Assembly: GCA_900550855.1 (NCBI GenBank)
Contig: URTQ01000058.1
Coordinates: forward strand, 1 to 8,903
Reading direction: 5' to 3'
DNA: 8,903 nt
Source: an uncultured Eubacteriales bacterium
Lineage (GTDB): Bacteria > Bacillota > Clostridia > Christensenellales > CAG-917
The notes under the pieces were generated by a model. That model was not told the origin of the DNA, made no database searches, and was given only the letters and a program-made list of their open reading frames with translations. Shown here in pieces: positions 7,457 to 8,903 of the stretch. How positions within the stretch are numbered: position 1 is the first letter of the stretch; every line of letters begins with the position of its first letter. The position numbers and the translations under genes were made by a program.

Positions 7457-7457
7457 T

Positions 7458-8486
7458 TTATTCACCTTGCACTTCTTGCTCGTCGACTTTGAGCGTGGAA
7501 TAAGGTTTGACGTCTATCTTCCAGCCCGTAAGTTTTGCCGCAAGACGAGCGTTTTGACCGCTTCTGCCGATTGCAAGCGAGAGTTTCTCGTCGGGAACGA
7601 TGACTTTTGCGTTCTTTTCTTCCTCGTTGATGGAAACCATAAGCACTTGTGCGGGCGAAAGCGCGCGAGCGATATATTCGATAGGATCGTCGCAATATTC
7701 GATGACGTCGATCTTTTCGCCGCCGAGTTCTGCAACGACCGCATTGACTCTCACGCCCTTGTTGCCGATGCAACTTCCGACTGCGTCGACGTTGGGATCT
7801 TCACTGGACACTGCGAGTTTCGTGCGGAATCCCGCTTCGCGAACGATGCTGTTGATTTTGACGAGACCCGCCTTGATTTCGGGAACTTCGAGTTCGAAAA
7901 GTCTGCGAACGAAGCCTGCCGAACTTCTCGACACGACGACTTGTGCGCCGTGCAAACCGTCGCGGATTTTCTTGACGTACACTTTGATAACGTCGTTTAC
8001 GTTGTAGGTTTCGGTGGGAACTTGGTCTTGTTGCATCATAACGCCTTCCATTTGCGTGCCGGTGATTTCAACGTAGACTGTGTTTCCTTCCTTTCTTCTT
8101 ACGATTGCGCTGAGGATTTCGCCCGTGCGCTCGCTCATTTCGTTGAGCACGAGTTCCTTCTTATAGTCGTTGATACGTTGCAAAATGACTTGTTTTGCAG
8201 TTTGCGCGGCGATACGAGAAAAGTCCTTCGGCGTGATGTCTTCGATGACCACGTCGCCGACTTTGTACTTTTTGTCGATGTCTTGCGCGTCTTCGAGAGA
8301 AATTTGGGATTCCTCGTCTTCGACTTCATCCACGACGAGTTTGTGCGCGTACACTTTGTAGGTCATTTTTTCCTCGTTAAGACGAACGGAAATCTGACTT
8401 GCAAAGCCGTATTCCTTTTTGTACGCGGACACAAGCCCTGCTTCGATCGATTCAATCATTGACTCTTTGGGAATGCGTTGTTCCTT
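7458..8486 (-). CDS. nusA: Transcription termination/antitermination factor NusA, 5' end missing
   Basis: NusA binds RNA polymerase and nascent RNA and modulates pausing, termination and antitermination. Counting from the first in-frame ATG (8459), the parts are: N-terminal RNA polymerase-binding domain to about 110, S1 domain about 112–178, KH1 with GNKG (232–235) and KH2 with GRSG (298–301) plus AAKLTGWKIDVK. The C-terminus is short, as in Bacillota. Homology continues upstream of that ATG: the in-frame codons 8460–8486 read KEQRIPKES, which matches the family's (E)KEKGI(S/P)KE(V/I) ahead of the LxEAIEAAL helix. Further upstream the frame gives unrelated residues and a stop at 8504–8502. 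About 15 N-terminal residues and the native start are therefore missing, cut at the junction near 8485. ATG 8459 is not the natural start. Confidence 0.93.
   Translation of the reverse strand, partial: KEQRIPKESMIESIEAGLVSAYKKEYGFASQISVRLNEEKMTYKVYAHKLVVDEVEDEESQISLEDAQDIDKKYKVGDVVIEDITPKDFSRIAAQTAKQVILQRINDYKKELVLNEMSERTGEILSAIVRRKEGNTVYVEITGTQMEGVMMQQDQVPTETYNVNDVIKVYVKKIRDGLHGAQVVVSRSSAGFVRRLFELEVPEIKAGLVKINSIVREAGFRTKLAVSSEDPNVDAVGSCIGNKGVRVNAVVAELGGEKIDVIEYCDDPIEYIARALSPAQVLMVSINEEEKNAKVIVPDEKLSLAIGRSGQNARLAAKLTGWKIDVKPYSTLKVDEQEVQGE
7464..7468 (-). promoter_or_regulatory. Ribosome binding site that fixes the ylxR start
   Basis: The minus strand reads AAGGT just upstream of the nusA stop codon, and AAGG is 8 bases before ATG 7456. 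It contains the alternative GTG start, which argues against that start. The same arrangement occurs at infB. Confidence 0.7.
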
Positions 8487-8492
8487 TTGTAT
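8480..8492. other. Sequence junction: two truncated genes and a composition change
   Basis: On the minus strand, an MBL-like reading frame runs from 8556 to about 8485. NusA-like codons in another frame begin at about 8486. The two overlap only in a short A/G-rich stretch (AAAAGGAAC), as expected if a join used shared short sequence. To the left, TCG/CGA triplets are very dense; to the right they are sparse. Either a chimeric assembly or a real recombination is possible. Confidence 0.75.
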
Positions 8493-8556
8493 TTTTGTCC
8501 ATTAACAAATAATTGTTGGCATCAAAAGGTCCCGCAATATATGTATTTAAAATCAT
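8482..8556 (-). pseudogene. N-terminal fragment of a putative MBL-fold hydrolase, cut at the junction
   Basis: A short frame starts at ATG 8556, two bases after the kdsA stop, with AAGGCGG about 5 bases upstream as ribosome binding site. It begins MILNTYIAGPFDANNYLL, followed by MDKNTK. This resembles the N-terminus of glyoxalase II-like metallo-beta-lactamase-fold hydrolases, where a GPFxxNxY(L/I) strand is followed by an acidic turn and then the AVLIDPG strand. Here the expected AVLIDPG continuation is absent: after about 25 codons the frame enters out-of-frame nusA sequence and stops at 8454–8452. None of the HxHxDH metal-binding region is present. The family call rests on about 25 residues and is tentative. 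Confidence 0.5.
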
Positions 8557-8558
8557 GT

Positions 8559-8903
8559 TTACCGCCTTATCAATTCAAATATATCTTTGCATGTTTTAAA
8601 CAATTCTTCCGCCTTGGCTAACGGAACCATGTTCGGGCCATCGCACAGGGCTTTATCCGGTTCAGGATGAACTTCAAAGAATAACGCGTTTGCACCGACT
8701 GCCATTGCCGCTTTTGCAAGGTAAGGGACAAAGCGTCTGTCACCACCGGATGAACAGCCGTTTGCTCCTGGAAGCTGTACGCTGTGTGTTGCATCAAATA
8801 TAACAGGATAACCAAATCCCTGCATTATAGGAATGCCGCGGAAATCTACCACAAGATTATTGTATCCGAATGAGGTTCCGCGATCAGTTAAAAGTATATT
8901 ACT
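8559..8903 (-). CDS. kdsA: 3-deoxy-8-phosphooctulonate synthase (Kdo-8-P synthase), C-terminal part
   Basis: KdsA condenses phosphoenolpyruvate with arabinose 5-phosphate to Kdo-8-phosphate for lipopolysaccharide. The frame is open to the window edge; 114 residues are visible of about 270–280, so the N-terminal part lies outside. Diagnostic motifs are LLTDRGTSFGYNNLVVDFRG, IFDATHSVQLPG, SGGDRRFVPYLAKAA and FFEVHPEPDKALCDGPN. The GYNNLVVD segment separates KdsA from the related DAHP synthases. The stop codon and C-terminus look normal. Its codon use (more ATA, GGA, TTG and few TCG/CGA triplets) differs from the nusA operon. Kdo synthesis means an LPS-bearing cell, which is unusual beside a Clostridia-like operon, although Negativicutes have both. 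Confidence 0.93.
   Translation of the reverse strand, partial: SNILLTDRGTSFGYNNLVVDFRGIPIMQGFGYPVIFDATHSVQLPGANGCSSGGDRRFVPYLAKAAMAVGANALFFEVHPEPDKALCDGPNMVPLAKAEELFKTCKDIFELIRR

Noticed and set aside
7245..8462. Plus-strand open frame of 405 codons opposite nusA and ylxR
   Set aside because: It lies antisense to two well-supported genes, has biased Phe/Val/Asp/Arg-rich composition, no family resemblance, and crosses their boundary.
8452..8556. The 34-codon frame as a complete small peptide gene
   Set aside because: Its N-terminal part looks like a longer hydrolase and its C-terminal part is nusA sequence out of frame, so it is an artefact of the junction.
1..8903. CRISPR arrays, tRNA or rRNA genes, insertion sequences, prophage or defence genes
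   Set aside because: No regularly spaced repeats, no tRNA- or rRNA-like segments, and no transposase, integrase, nuclease-helicase or toxin-antitoxin genes could be seen on either strand.

Overview
The window is dominated by one long leftward (minus-strand) operon. Its gene content and order are those of the Bacillota transcription/translation cluster: nusA – ylxR – ylxQ (L7Ae-like) – infB – rbfA – nrnA – truB – ribF, followed here by an endonuclease IV-type gene. Genes are packed with 4–11 bp overlaps or gaps of a few bases, and most have clear Shine-Dalgarno sequences. The separate nrnA, ylxR and ylxQ genes and the short NusA without C-terminal repeats suggest an uncultured Clostridia-like bacterium. 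Species level cannot be read from this. The DNA of this part is strikingly rich in TCG/CGA triplets, which also opens long spurious antisense frames.

Layout on the plus coordinates: 1–123 is the non-coding 3' end of the operon, with tandem decamers, a probable intrinsic terminator and a second perfect inverted repeat. Then come nfo-like (124–993), ribF (990–1940), truB (1945–2832), nrnA (2870–3823), rbfA (3820–4209), infB (4199–6940), ylxQ (6943–7215), ylxR (7208–7456) and nusA (7458 to about 8486). The products cover transcription elongation and antitermination (NusA), translation initiation (IF2), 30S maturation (RbfA), tRNA pseudouridylation (TruB), nanoRNA/pAp turnover (NrnA), flavin cofactor synthesis (RibF) and probably base-excision DNA repair (Nfo-like). 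No stretch over 300 bases lacks a gene.

The right end (about 8485–8903) looks like different DNA. It holds the C-terminal part of kdsA (LPS Kdo synthesis) followed by the first two dozen codons of what looks like an MBL-fold hydrolase gene. That reading frame is cut, and about ten bases later recognisable NusA sequence begins without its usual first residues or start codon. Two genes are broken at one point, the expected upstream gene rimP is absent, and base composition changes there. The simplest reading is a chimeric contig join between two organisms, or less likely a real rearrangement, at about 8480–8492.

I found no convincing undescribed biological system. The points most worth checking are the junction, the palindromes and tandem repeats at the left end, and the repair-type gene translationally coupled to the translation operon.
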